A stretch of DNA of 64,000 bases from Panacagrimonas sp052389915 (lineage in GTDB: Bacteria; Pseudomonadota; Gammaproteobacteria; Nevskiales; Nevskiaceae), in NCBI GenBank assembly GCA_052389915.1, contig JBQTHL010000077.1, forward strand, positions 1 through 64,000, given 5' to 3'. This document shows positions 16,472 to 25,246 of this stretch, one piece after another (position 1 is the first letter of the stretch; each line of letters starts with the position of its first letter). The position numbers and the translations under genes were made by a program. Below the pieces are notes generated by a model. It saw only the letters and a program-made list of their open reading frames with translations, ran no database searches and had not been told where the DNA came from.

Positions 16472-17659
16472 TCACCCCGCCCGCAAAGCATCCGCCACCG
16501 GCATCCGCGCCGCGCGCAGCGCCGGAAACAGCCCACCCAGAAACCCGATCGCGCAGGCCCAGCCGATGCCCTGCCACAGCAACTCCGGCGTGACGCGAAA
16601 CGCGAACGCCACCTGGCTGAAAGTCTGGAAGTTGAGCGTGGAGACGGTGTAGCCATTGAACACGACGTAGGCGATGGCCGCGCCGAGCAGCGATCCCAGG
16701 AAGGCCAGCAGCACGGCTTCGATCAGCACCGAGATCACCACCGGCGTCGCGCGAAAGCCAATGGCGCGCAACGTCGCGATCTCCACCGTGCGCGTGGAGA
16801 CCGCGGCGTACATGGTGTTGAGCGCGCCGAATACGGCGCCGATGGCCATGATGCCGGACACCGAGTAGCCGAGAACGGTGATGAAGGTTTCCAGCGCTTC
16901 GGAGCGCGAGGCGTAGTAGTCCGGTTCGCGCTGCACACCGAGGTTGAGGCGCGGGTCGGTGCTGATGCTGTCCTTGAAGGCTTGCAGGGTTGCAGCCGAT
17001 GCGTCTTCCAGTTGCGCCGTGACGGTGGCGTACATGGGGGTGCGCAGCGCCTGCTGCAGGCTGCTCAGGTCCACCCAGATTTCGGATTCGTGTACGTCGC
17101 CTGCGGTGGAGAAGATGCCGACGATTGGCCAGGCGCCGTCGCGCACTTCCACCGATTTGCCGATGTCCATGCCGCCGTACTGGTCGCGCGCAGCGACGCC
17201 CACGATCACTTCGCGCTTGCCCTCTTCGAACATGCGGCCGGCGACGATCTTCGCTTCCGGCCGCACGCGCAGCACATCGGGCGTGGTGCCGCGCACGACC
17301 ACGTTGGAGCCGGTGTCGGAGTCGCGCTTGCGCACGTCCGTGAGGATGTAGCGCTCGGCGACCGCGATGGGCCTGCCGCTGTCGTCCTTCTTGATGCCGG
17401 GCAGTTCGCGCACGATGTTCCAGGCCTCCACCGAGACCACGCTGGCGAGTTCGTCGTTGGAGCCGCCGCGCAGCACCAGCGCGCGATCTGCGCGGCCGGT
17501 AGACGCGAGCGTGGCCTTGAAGCCTTCGGCCATGGCCAGCAGGGCGATCAGCACGCCGACTACGCCGCCGATGCCGACGACGATGACCATGGAGCTGCCG
17601 AGGCGCGCCGGTATGGCGCGCAGGTTAAGAGCGGTGACGGCGAAGATCTGGTTGAGCAT
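16472..17659 (-). CDS. MacB/FtsX-type ABC transporter permease (second permease of the set)
   Basis: A 395-residue FtsX/MacB-like permease: one N-terminal helix (about residues 22-45), a long periplasmic domain, and three C-terminal helices (VSGIMAIGAVFGALNTMYA, VLIEAVLLAFLGSLLGAAIAY and a final one near residue 370). The motif STRTVEIATLRAIGF just after the second helix is the usual coupling segment of this family. It follows the first permease gene, the ATPase and the adaptor on the same strand, though a 214-nt gap with a palindromic repeat separates it from the first permease. The pair of unlike permeases implies a heterodimeric exporter of the DevC/MacB class. Confidence 0.88.
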   Translation of the reverse strand: MLNQIFAVTALNLRAIPARLGSSMVIVVGIGGVVGVLIALLAMAEGFKATLASTGRADRALVLRGGSNDELASVVSVEAWNIVRELPGIKKDDSGRPIAVAERYILTDVRKRDSDTGSNVVVRGTTPDVLRVRPEAKIVAGRMFEEGKREVIVGVAARDQYGGMDIGKSVEVRDGAWPIVGIFSTAGDVHESEIWVDLSSLQQALRTPMYATVTAQLEDASAATLQAFKDSISTDPRLNLGVQREPDYYASRSEALETFITVLGYSVSGIMAIGAVFGALNTMYAAVSTRTVEIATLRAIGFRATPVVISVLIEAVLLAFLGSLLGAAIAYVVFNGYTVSTLNFQTFSQVAFAFRVTPELLWQGIGWACAIGFLGGLFPALRAARMPVADALRAG

Positions 17660-17706
17660 GTCAGTGACTCGTGGCCCACAAATTACGAAACATCACTGCA
17701 ACTTTC

Positions 17707-17848
17707 GTCATTCCCGCGAAGGCGCGTTCGGCTACTGGCGAGCGACATTGAGTCGCTCGCCAGCCGAGGCCAAACGCCCAGTCCCTCGGCCCGAACGGCA
17801 ATTGGAATTGCGAGCGGAAACTGGATTCCCGCCTTCGCGGGAATGACG
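17707..17848. repeat. Palindromic intergenic repeat, family D
   Basis: The outer arms, GTCATTCCCGCGAAGGCG and its counterpart CGCCTTCGCGGGAATGAC, are inverse to each other; the centre holds TGGCGAGCGAC/GTCGCTCGCCA, a second hairpin. It separates two co-directional ABC permease genes. Confidence 0.85.
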
Positions 17849-17873
17849 GTCTTTTATTTGAAGGTTTCATCGC

Positions 17874-19037
17874 CTAGTGCCCCGTCAAGGCGTTGACGAT
17901 ATCCAGCCTCATCGCACGCCGCGAAGGCAGTGCCCCGATCAGCAGCGCCAGCGCCGCGGCAATGCCGATGCCTTGCGCCATCGCCAGCGGCTTCAACTCC
18001 ATGCCGGCGAAACCACCGGGCAGGTGCGGAACCAGAATCGGGATGATGATCAGCGCCAGCCCGAGGCCGACTGCCGCGGACAGCAGGCACAGCAAGCCCG
18101 ATTCCGCCAGAACCAAGGCGAGCACCTGGCCGTCGCGAAAGCCGATGGTCTTGAGCACGGCGAGTTCGGGAATGCGTTCGCGCACAGACTGCATCATGGT
18201 GTTGCCGGTCAGCAGCAGCAGGGTGAACAGCACCGAGCCCATGATCGCAGTGATGATGAAACCGATGTCGCCCATCTGCTTCACGAAAGCTTGGTTGAAG
18301 GCCTTCTCGGTCTGCGTCTTGGTGGGGTTGGGTGAGTTGGCAAACATGTCGTCGATGCGCTTGGCCACGTCGGCGATCTGCGAAGCATCCCGCACGCGCG
18401 TGATGAACCAGCCCACGGTGCCCTTGCCGAACTGGCGCGCCTCGTCGAAGTAATCGTGGCGGATCAGCATGAACTCGACTTGGCTGCGCTCGGCCTGCGT
18501 TTTGGCGTCGAAGATGCCGACGAGGTCGAATTCCCAGGCGCCGGCCTGGTCGCTCTTGGGCCAGATGGTGGCCTGGATGGGAATGCGATCCCCCAGCTTC
18601 CAGCCGAAGCGGTCGGCCAGAGACTTGGCCACGAGCACGCCGGTCTTGGTGTTGCGCAGGGCCTCGCGCTGCTCGGGCGCGAGAATGATTTCCGGGTAGA
18701 GATCGAGGTAGGTCTCCACGTCCGAGGGAAACTGCGCGAAGAAATTTCGTTCGACCTGGTAAACGCCGCCGAACCAGGTCGCGTGCGTGGTCAGCGCAAT
18801 GCCGTCGAGACTCTTGATCTGCTCGTAGTACGAATACGGCAGCACCTGGGTCAGCGAATACTTTCCGGTGGTCACGAGCCGGTCCGCACCGGAAATCTCC
18901 ACGCCGGCGTTGAACGCCTGGTTGAACGCGGTGAGCAAGCCGTACAACAGGAACGCGACCACGATGGACAGGCCGGTGTAGATGGTGCGCGGCTTGCGCC
19001 GCCAGAGCGTGGCCCAGAGCAGGGGAAAATATTTCAT
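17874..19037 (-). CDS. MacB/FtsX-type ABC transporter permease (first permease of the set)
   Basis: About 387 residues from the ATG of MKYFPLLWATLWRRK. The open frame extends upstream into a palindromic repeat, which I do not count as coding. Layout: N-terminal helix (residues about 20-42), a large periplasmic domain, then three helices beginning with FIITAIMGSVLFTLLLLTGN. The segment RIPELAVLKTIGF is the family coupling motif. It lies directly downstream of the ATPase gene on the minus strand, with palindromic repeat B copy 2 in the 137-nt gap. It should form the membrane channel with the other permease and be driven by the ATPase. Confidence 0.88.
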   Translation of the reverse strand: MKYFPLLWATLWRRKPRTIYTGLSIVVAFLLYGLLTAFNQAFNAGVEISGADRLVTTGKYSLTQVLPYSYYEQIKSLDGIALTTHATWFGGVYQVERNFFAQFPSDVETYLDLYPEIILAPEQREALRNTKTGVLVAKSLADRFGWKLGDRIPIQATIWPKSDQAGAWEFDLVGIFDAKTQAERSQVEFMLIRHDYFDEARQFGKGTVGWFITRVRDASQIADVAKRIDDMFANSPNPTKTQTEKAFNQAFVKQMGDIGFIITAIMGSVLFTLLLLTGNTMMQSVRERIPELAVLKTIGFRDGQVLALVLAESGLLCLLSAAVGLGLALIIIPILVPHLPGGFAGMELKPLAMAQGIGIAAALALLIGALPSRRAMRLDIVNALTGH

Positions 19038-19056
19038 GTTCGTTTTTCCGGGCTTT

Positions 19057-19161
19057 AAAGAATCACGCAAAGGCGCAAAGAAGCGAAGAACGCAAAGGCG
19101 CAAGGAAGGCATTCATCAATGGCGCCTTTGCGCTTTTCTCTGCGCCTTTGCGTGATTCTTT
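19057..19161. repeat. Palindromic repeat, family B, copy 2 (between operon genes)
   Basis: Perfect 20-bp inverted ends (AAAGAATCACGCAAAGGCGC and complement). It matches the repeat at 7666-7780 at both ends and in the CGCAAAGGCG inner unit, but here it lies between the stop of the ATPase gene and the start of the first permease gene. Confidence 0.93.
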
Positions 19162-19173
19162 TGCTTTCCACGT

Positions 19174-19869
<696 letters not shown>

Positions 19870-19873
19870 TGCC

Positions 19874-21106
19874 TTACTCCTGCTTGAGCTTGATTTGCAT
19901 GCCGTCGGTCAGCGCGGTCAGATCGCCCGTCGCAAGAGTCTCGCCGCCGGTGAGTCCCGCGGTGACTTCCACATCGCTGCCGCGCGTGTTGCCGAGTGTG
20001 ACGGCGCGGCGTTCCACGGTCTGGCCTTGCACGAGGAACACCGCATTGGCGTTGGCCTCGCGCCGCACCGCGTCCGACGCCACCAGCACCACGGGCCGGA
20101 CCGCGACGCCGGCCGTTTCCGGTTTGGCCTGTGCCAGAAAGCTCACGCGCGCCCCCATGTCCGGCAGCACTCTCGGATCCTTGAGCTTGAGCGCGATGCG
20201 CACCTTGACCGTGGCCTTGCTTCGATCCGCGGTGGGAATCACGGCGATCACTTCCGAAGGAATTTTCCAGTCGGGATAGGCATTGAGCGCGGTCTCTGCC
20301 GGCTGGCCGGCCTGCACCCGGTTGATGAAGTTTTCGTTGACGTCCACTTCCACTTCCAGCGACTCCATGTCCACCAGGGTGCCGATGCCGGTGCGCGTGC
20401 CGTCGCCGCCGGCCGACAGCGGCGAAATCATTTCGCCCGGCTGCGCGTTCTTTACCGTGACGACGCCGGCAAACGGCGCGCGCACGATAGTGTCGTCCAG
20501 TTGCTGCGCCTGCACGGCAAGCGAGCGATCCGCCACGGTGACGTTCCTGCGCGTGCTCTCTAGGCGTGCACGCAGGCTGTCGGCGTTGGCCTGCGCCGTA
20601 TCGAGCGCGGACTGGCTGACGAGCTGGCGAGCGGCCAGCTCGCTGGTGCGGCGCAGGTTGCGCTCCGCTTCGGCGAGTTGGACCTGTACTTCGGCCAATT
20701 GCGCACGCGCGGCTTCGAGTTGCGAGCGCGCCAGGTCCATCTGCGCGCGGATGTTGGAGTCGTCGATGCGCGCCAGGATCTGGCCTTGCTCGACTCTGGA
20801 ACCCTCTTCGATCAGCAGTTCCACCACCTTGCCGGTGACTTTCGACGACACCGTGGCCTGCCGACGAGCTACTACGTAACCCGAAGCGTCCAGCACCGAA
20901 CCGCCGTTGCCGGATTGCGCACTCACGGCGCGCGCGCTGACGGTGGAAACGAGGACTGCCGGGTCTGGACGCAAAAAGATCCAGGCGGCAATCGCAATCG
21001 CGACGATGACAGCGACTGCGACCCACAGCCAGGTTCTGTTGGGCGCTTCTTCGACAGCGCCGCGGTCGATCTTGAGGCTGCCGAGCAGCGCCGACTTGTC
21101 GTCCAT
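19874..21106 (-). CDS. HlyD/MacA-type periplasmic adaptor of the ABC exporter
   Basis: A 410-residue membrane-fusion protein with one N-terminal helix (residues about 28-46), a biotinyl-lipoyl-like half-motif (LDASGYVVARRQATVSSKVTG), a coiled-coil hairpin (about 115-190), the returning lipoyl half (DDTIVRAPFAGVVTVKNAQPGE), and beta-barrel domains to the end. It is the first gene of the exporter operon and would bridge the inner-membrane permeases to an outer-membrane channel. No such channel is encoded nearby, so a TolC-like protein from elsewhere is probably used. Confidence 0.9.
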   Translation of the reverse strand: MDDKSALLGSLKIDRGAVEEAPNRTWLWVAVAVIVAIAIAAWIFLRPDPAVLVSTVSARAVSAQSGNGGSVLDASGYVVARRQATVSSKVTGKVVELLIEEGSRVEQGQILARIDDSNIRAQMDLARSQLEAARAQLAEVQVQLAEAERNLRRTSELAARQLVSQSALDTAQANADSLRARLESTRRNVTVADRSLAVQAQQLDDTIVRAPFAGVVTVKNAQPGEMISPLSAGGDGTRTGIGTLVDMESLEVEVDVNENFINRVQAGQPAETALNAYPDWKIPSEVIAVIPTADRSKATVKVRIALKLKDPRVLPDMGARVSFLAQAKPETAGVAVRPVVLVASDAVRREANANAVFLVQGQTVERRAVTLGNTRGSDVEVTAGLTGGETLATGDLTALTDGMQIKLKQE

Positions 21107-21262
21107 GAACGATGATTGGAAGAGATGCGAAATGGGTTTGGGCCGGACGCCCGGATTGCGAACTAGCTTGGCAGCTTCTGAGCCGCATTCAAACGGGAAG
21201 TTCGGTGTTGTTCAAGCGAGTTCGTCGCAGGCTGGATTTCGGTTCGACCTGCGCCGCTGCGA

Positions 21263-21286
21263 TGTCGGGCTGAGGCCCGGCCTACA
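21263..21286. repeat. Short REP-like palindrome
   Basis: The sequence TGTCGGGCTGAGGCCCGGCC, continuing to TACA, forms a compact hairpin in the 229-nt gap upstream of the adaptor gene. I see nothing else there except a possible promoter region. Confidence 0.6.
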
Positions 21287-21335
21287 TTTTGTCCTCGAAC
21301 CTGTGCAGCGCCACTTCCCGCAGAGCGCCTGGCTC

Positions 21336-22217
21336 TCAGGGCTGGAAGTTGGCCTGAAGAATCTCGTCGGCGCTCAGGTCCAAATCTTCCGGGCCGGCGG
21401 TGAAGACCATCGCCGAATCGGCTTCTTCCAGTCCGTTTTCCAGTTCGCCGTCGCAGGTGAGCGCCAAGCTGTAGGTTCCGGGTACGAGAAAGGGCAGGGT
21501 GTAGCTCGGTGGGTTGGTTGTCCTCGTGACCAGCGCTGTCGCGATCGGTTCCACGCCCTGGCCGTCGCGCTCGTCGGGAGTGATGTCCGCGCCTGCGAAT
21601 GCGTACACGCTGGCGCCGGACAGGCAATCGTCATCGTTGTTCAGGCGCAACGCCGGAACCGTGCCCTGAATCGTTGCCGCATCGCCTCGTTCCATCGCGC
21701 GCACCACCGGGTTGAGCACGTAGCCGTCTTCGTCGTCGTTCAGGCTCAGCGACAGCGGAAGATCGAGCGCGATGGTCAGCGCTACGTTGTCCTCGCCGTC
21801 CTCGAACAGGAAGGCCACGGGCGAGAACGCGGAGGTGGCGGTGCCGCTCTCGATGCTGCGGCGCGGGACGGGGATGGTCGTCCCCGAGGACGTGACGCTG
21901 CCCTCGTCGGTCGCCAGGCGCAGGCGCAGGCTCTCGTATTCGCCGTCGCCGATGCTGGCGTTGGAGATGAGGTCCACCGGCGTCGGTGTGAGGTCGTTCG
22001 GCGTGCTCAGCAGTTCGAGCACCTGGTTACGATTCACCTGGCGTGTCTGGTCGCTGGTGGTCTGCAAGTCGATGCCCTCGATACGGACCGTCGCAGTGAG
22101 ACGGGCCTGGTTCGATGGAGGCAGGGGATTGACCACGATCTCGGCGTCGAACGAGGACTCGCAGGCTGCGAGCGTCAACGATCCCAGGACGAGCAATGCG
22201 CGAATGCCATGTGTCAT
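21336..22217 (-). CDS. DUF4382-like lipoprotein
   Basis: About 293 residues from the ATG that follows GAGGGAGATCGAC, a good ribosome site. A lipobox SLTLAAC puts the lipidated Cys near residue 18, so the mature protein sits in the envelope. The first half resembles DUF4382 carbohydrate-binding-like proteins (RLTATVRIEGIDLQTT, then VELLSTPNDLTPTPVDLI-like strands); the second half is a beta-sandwich with many Asp/Asn loops (NDDEDGY, NNDDDCLSG) that may bind calcium. It lies 11 nt from the hisD stop on the same strand, but its function is unlikely to be histidine synthesis. Family assignment is tentative. Confidence 0.65.
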   Translation of the reverse strand: MTHGIRALLVLGSLTLAACESSFDAEIVVNPLPPSNQARLTATVRIEGIDLQTTSDQTRQVNRNQVLELLSTPNDLTPTPVDLISNASIGDGEYESLRLRLATDEGSVTSSGTTIPVPRRSIESGTATSAFSPVAFLFEDGEDNVALTIALDLPLSLSLNDDEDGYVLNPVVRAMERGDAATIQGTVPALRLNNDDDCLSGASVYAFAGADITPDERDGQGVEPIATALVTRTTNPPSYTLPFLVPGTYSLALTCDGELENGLEEADSAMVFTAGPEDLDLSADEILQANFQP

Positions 22218-22228
22218 GTCGATCTCCC

Positions 22229-23521
22229 TCAAAGCCGGTCGCGTGCCGAAGCCGCGTGCGCCTGTAGTCCTTCGGCGTCCGCGATGCGGCCCGCGATGCC
22301 GGCCAGTACGCGCGCGCCTTCCGGTGTGCATTCGATCAGGCTCGTGCGCTTCTGGAATTCGTATACGCCGAGCGGATTGGAGAAGCGCGCGGCACGCGAG
22401 GTGGGCAGCACATGGTTGGGGCCGGCGCAGTAGTCGCCGAAAGCCTCGGGCGTGTGGCGACCCAGAAACATCGCGCCGGCATGACGCACGCGCTCCAACA
22501 GAAGTCGCGGCTGCGAGACCGACAATTCCAGATGCTCGGGCGCGATGCGGTTGGAAATATCGACGGCCTCATCGAGGCTGCGTGAGAGGATCAATGCCCC
22601 GCGACCGGAGATCGAAGCGCGCACGATGTCTGCGCGCGGCAGTTCGCGGATGCGTTGTTCCATGGCCTGCGCCACGCGATCGAGAAACGCCGAGTCCGGG
22701 CTGACGAGAATCGACTGTGCGTCCTCGTCGTGCTCGGCCTGCGCAAACAAGTCCATCGCGATCCAGCGCGGATCGCTGGCGCCGTCGGAAATCACCACGA
22801 TTTCGGAAGGGCCGGCGATGGAGTCGATGCCCACTCGTCCGAACACCAGGCGCTTGGCCGCCGCCACGTAGGCGTTGCCCGGCCCGACGATCTTGTCCAC
22901 CGCGGGGACGCTCCGCGTTCCATATGCGAGCGCCGCCACGGCCTGCGCGCCGCCGACGCGGAACACGCGATCCACGCCGGCCAGATGTGCAGCGCCGAGC
23001 ACCGCGGCGTTGGTTTCGCCCTGCGGGGTGGGCACCACCATGACGACTTCGCGCACGCCGGCGACCTTGGCGGGAATCGCGTTCATCAGCACCGAAGAGG
23101 GATACGCCGCCTTGCCGCCCGGCACGTAGATGCCGGCGCGATCCAGCGGCGTCACGCGCTGGCCCAGGCGATTGCCGTGCGCATCCTCGAATTCCCAGCC
23201 TTGCAGGGCCTGGCGTTCGGCATAGGCGCGGATACGCGTGTGCGCCTGTTCGAGCGCTCGCAAAAGATCGGCCGGCAGGCTGAGCCAGGCGGCTTCGAGC
23301 GCAGCTTTCGGCAGTTCGAGGTCGGAAGCCTGGGTCCAGTTCGAGGCGTCGAAGCGATTGGTCAGTTCCAGCAGCGCCGCGTCGCCACGTGCACGCACGT
23401 CGGCCAGGATGTTGGCGACGGCCTCGCTCACGCGCGCGTCCTGCTCCGGCGCGCGGTCGAGCAGGCGGTCCAACTGCGCGTCGAAGTCGAGCGTGGTGGA
23501 GTCGAGGCGCGGGATGTTCAT
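22229..23521 (-). CDS. hisD: Histidinol dehydrogenase
   Basis: About 430 residues, the usual length for HisD, catalysing the last two NAD-dependent oxidations of histidine synthesis in the cytoplasm. Hallmarks include GIYVPGGKAAYPSSVLMNAIP, VDKIVGPGNAYV, the IDSIAGPSEI segment, the zinc-site region LFAQAEHDEDAQ and the late HTPEAFGDYCAGPNHVLPT. I chose the ATG one nt after the hisG stop; a GTG 15 nt further upstream would overlap hisG. hisG and hisD form a unit, but no other his genes are visible, so the rest of the pathway must be encoded elsewhere. Confidence 0.96.
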   Translation of the reverse strand: MNIPRLDSTTLDFDAQLDRLLDRAPEQDARVSEAVANILADVRARGDAALLELTNRFDASNWTQASDLELPKAALEAAWLSLPADLLRALEQAHTRIRAYAERQALQGWEFEDAHGNRLGQRVTPLDRAGIYVPGGKAAYPSSVLMNAIPAKVAGVREVVMVVPTPQGETNAAVLGAAHLAGVDRVFRVGGAQAVAALAYGTRSVPAVDKIVGPGNAYVAAAKRLVFGRVGIDSIAGPSEIVVISDGASDPRWIAMDLFAQAEHDEDAQSILVSPDSAFLDRVAQAMEQRIRELPRADIVRASISGRGALILSRSLDEAVDISNRIAPEHLELSVSQPRLLLERVRHAGAMFLGRHTPEAFGDYCAGPNHVLPTSRAARFSNPLGVYEFQKRTSLIECTPEGARVLAGIAGRIADAEGLQAHAASARDRL

Positions 23522-23522
23522 G

Positions 23523-24164
23523 TCAGCCTTTGACACGCTCCAGACGGCCCAACAGTTCCCGCACCGCCGCGTGCTTCATCTTCATCGAGCCCTTGTTCAC
23601 CACCAGCCGCGCGCTGACCTGCGCGATGATTTCGGTCTCGATCAGTCCGTTGGCCTTGAGCGTGTTGCCGGTCGCAACCAGGTCCACGATCAGGTCGGCC
23701 AGGCCCACCAGCGGCGCCAGCTCCATCGAGCCGTAGAGCTTGATGATCTCGACCTGTTCGCCGCGCGCGGCGAAATGACGCCGGGTGATCTCGGGATACT
23801 TCGTGGCGACTCGCACGCGTCGCCGTGACGCGACGACGCCCGGCTGCGCGAACGGCGAACCTTTCACCGCCGCAATCGACAGCCGGCATTTGGCGATGCC
23901 CAGGTCCAGCGGCTCGTACAAGGCTTCGCCGCCGTGTTCCATCAGCACGTCCTTGCCGACGATGCCCAGATCTGCCGCGCCGTGCTCGACATAGGTCGGC
24001 ACATCCGCCGGGCGGATGATGACGAGCTGTACGTTCGGATCACGCGAAGGCACGCGCAGCAGGCGGTCGATGTCCCCGGCCGGACCCAGTCCGAGCCGCT
24101 CCAGCAGCGGCAGGCTGTCTTCGAGGATGCGGCCTTTGGACAGGGCCAGGGTGAGCATGGTCAT
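23523..24164 (-). CDS. hisG: ATP phosphoribosyltransferase, short form
   Basis: About 213 residues, matching the short HisG form that lacks the C-terminal ACT-like regulatory domain and needs HisZ as partner. It makes the first committed step of histidine synthesis from ATP and PRPP. Recognisable segments are TLALSKGRILEDSLPLL at the N-terminus, ADVPTYVEHGAADLGIVGKD, and LIVDLVATGNTLKANGLIE, the PRPP-binding stretch. Several in-frame ATG/GTG codons lie within 12 nt; I used the first ATG. Two genes downstream are hisD and a lipoprotein; tRNA-Asn lies just upstream. Confidence 0.95.
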   Translation of the reverse strand: MTMLTLALSKGRILEDSLPLLERLGLGPAGDIDRLLRVPSRDPNVQLVIIRPADVPTYVEHGAADLGIVGKDVLMEHGGEALYEPLDLGIAKCRLSIAAVKGSPFAQPGVVASRRRVRVATKYPEITRRHFAARGEQVEIIKLYGSMELAPLVGLADLIVDLVATGNTLKANGLIETEIIAQVSARLVVNKGSMKMKHAAVRELLGRLERVKG

Positions 24165-24235
24165 GAGCACAACCCGAAAAACAAAAGGCCAAAAAAAAGG
24201 GACAGCGATCAGATCGGCTATCCCCTTGAATCAGA

Positions 24236-24311
<76 letters not shown>

Positions 24312-24395
24312 ACAGTGGGGCCGCGATTCTAGTGGGCAGGCCGGAGCGGCGCAACGCCAAAATGCGCTTCGGGTTTGCGTCGCTGCGCGCTCGAT

Positions 24396-24647
24396 TCAAT
24401 CGAACGGCGTGGGCCTGCACACCGGCCCGGGCATCGCGGGGAGATTGAGCGCGGCGCGCAGCCTGCGCAGGGCTTCGGCCTTGAGCGTCTTGTCGGCGCG
24501 GGCTTCCTGGACCCGGTGCAGCAGCGCGTCCAGGTCCAGTGGCGTGGTCGTGGCGGCGAGGTGACAGGCTTGGTCGAGTGCTCCGCGGTCTTCTTCATCG
24601 AGAAAAATATCGACCAGATCGACGATGTGATTGAAGGCTTCGGTCAT
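24396..24647 (-). CDS. Small acidic protein downstream of nikR
   Basis: An 83-residue protein beginning MTEAFNHIVDLVDIF, largely helical, with an acidic first half (FLDEEDRGALDQA) and a basic helix after it. It lies 19 nt downstream of nikR on the same strand and is probably co-transcribed. No cysteine or histidine cluster that would mark a metal chaperone is obvious. I do not recognise the family. The start is uncertain because no good ribosome site is visible. Confidence 0.5.
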   Translation of the reverse strand: MTEAFNHIVDLVDIFLDEEDRGALDQACHLAATTTPLDLDALLHRVQEARADKTLKAEALRRLRAALNLPAMPGPVCRPTPFD

Positions 24648-24666
24648 GAGAGCGAAGTGAATCGAT

Positions 24667-25101
24667 TCAATGCGCGTGCTCGTGCAGGAGCGTGTAACGC
24701 GTTTCCAGCGGCACCACGTGCACTCTTCCGTGACGCACGCCGCGTTCCGCAATCAGGGCCTGGGCGCGCGCGATGACCTCCTCGCTATGGCCGCGCAACA
24801 AGGCCACTTCGAGGCACAGCGCCGAGTCCAGGTGCACGTGCAGGGTGGACACGGTGATGTCGTGATGCCCGTGCTGGTGCTGGATCAGGCGCTGGCCCAG
24901 TTCGCGCTCATGATGGTCGTAGACGTAGGACACGGTCGCGGCGCAATGACTGCCCTTGTCGGCTTGCAGGGACTCCTCGCCGAGGCGGTCGCGCAGAAGG
25001 TCGCGGATGGCTTCGGAGCGGTTCTCGTAGCCGTGCGTTGCGATCCAGGCTTCGAAGCGTTCGGCCAGTTCGTCTTCGATGGAGATGGTGTAGCGCTGCA
25101 T
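24667..25101 (-). CDS. nikR: Nickel-responsive regulator NikR
   Basis: A 144-residue protein of NikR length and layout. Residues 1-45 form the ribbon-helix-helix DNA-binding domain (YTISIEDELAERFEAWIATH, then NRSEAIRDLLRDRL). The remainder is the ACT-like nickel-binding domain. The four square-planar nickel ligands of E. coli NikR (His76, His87, His89, Cys95) have counterparts at His77, His88, His90 and Cys96 in HQHGHHDI and LHVHLDSALCLEV. The gene points away from a TonB receptor gene, and a palindromic NikR-type operator lies between them, so NikR likely represses the receptor and perhaps itself when nickel is plentiful. Confidence 0.95.
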   Translation of the reverse strand: MQRYTISIEDELAERFEAWIATHGYENRSEAIRDLLRDRLGEESLQADKGSHCAATVSYVYDHHERELGQRLIQHQHGHHDITVSTLHVHLDSALCLEVALLRGHSEEVIARAQALIAERGVRHGRVHVVPLETRYTLLHEHAH

Positions 25102-25180
25102 ATTGGAAGGGCTCTGTTACGGGTTCGTGAATTTCTACCATGCGGCGCACTTGCCCGTATCCGGAACGGGGGATTTGTGA

Positions 25181-25207
25181 GTATGATGAATATACTAATC
25201 ATCATAC
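25181..25207. promoter_or_regulatory. NikR-type operator palindrome
   Basis: Nine-bp perfect arms GTATGATGA and TCATCATAC are separated by 9 nt, between nikR and the divergent TonB receptor gene and 40 nt before the latter's start. E. coli NikR binds GTATGA-N16-TCATAC; here the same six-base ends are 15 nt apart, one shorter. The site could cover the receptor promoter. Confidence 0.85.
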
Positions 25208-25246
25208 GAATCGGCTGCCTGCCGGTCAGATCATCCCGGGGATTGC

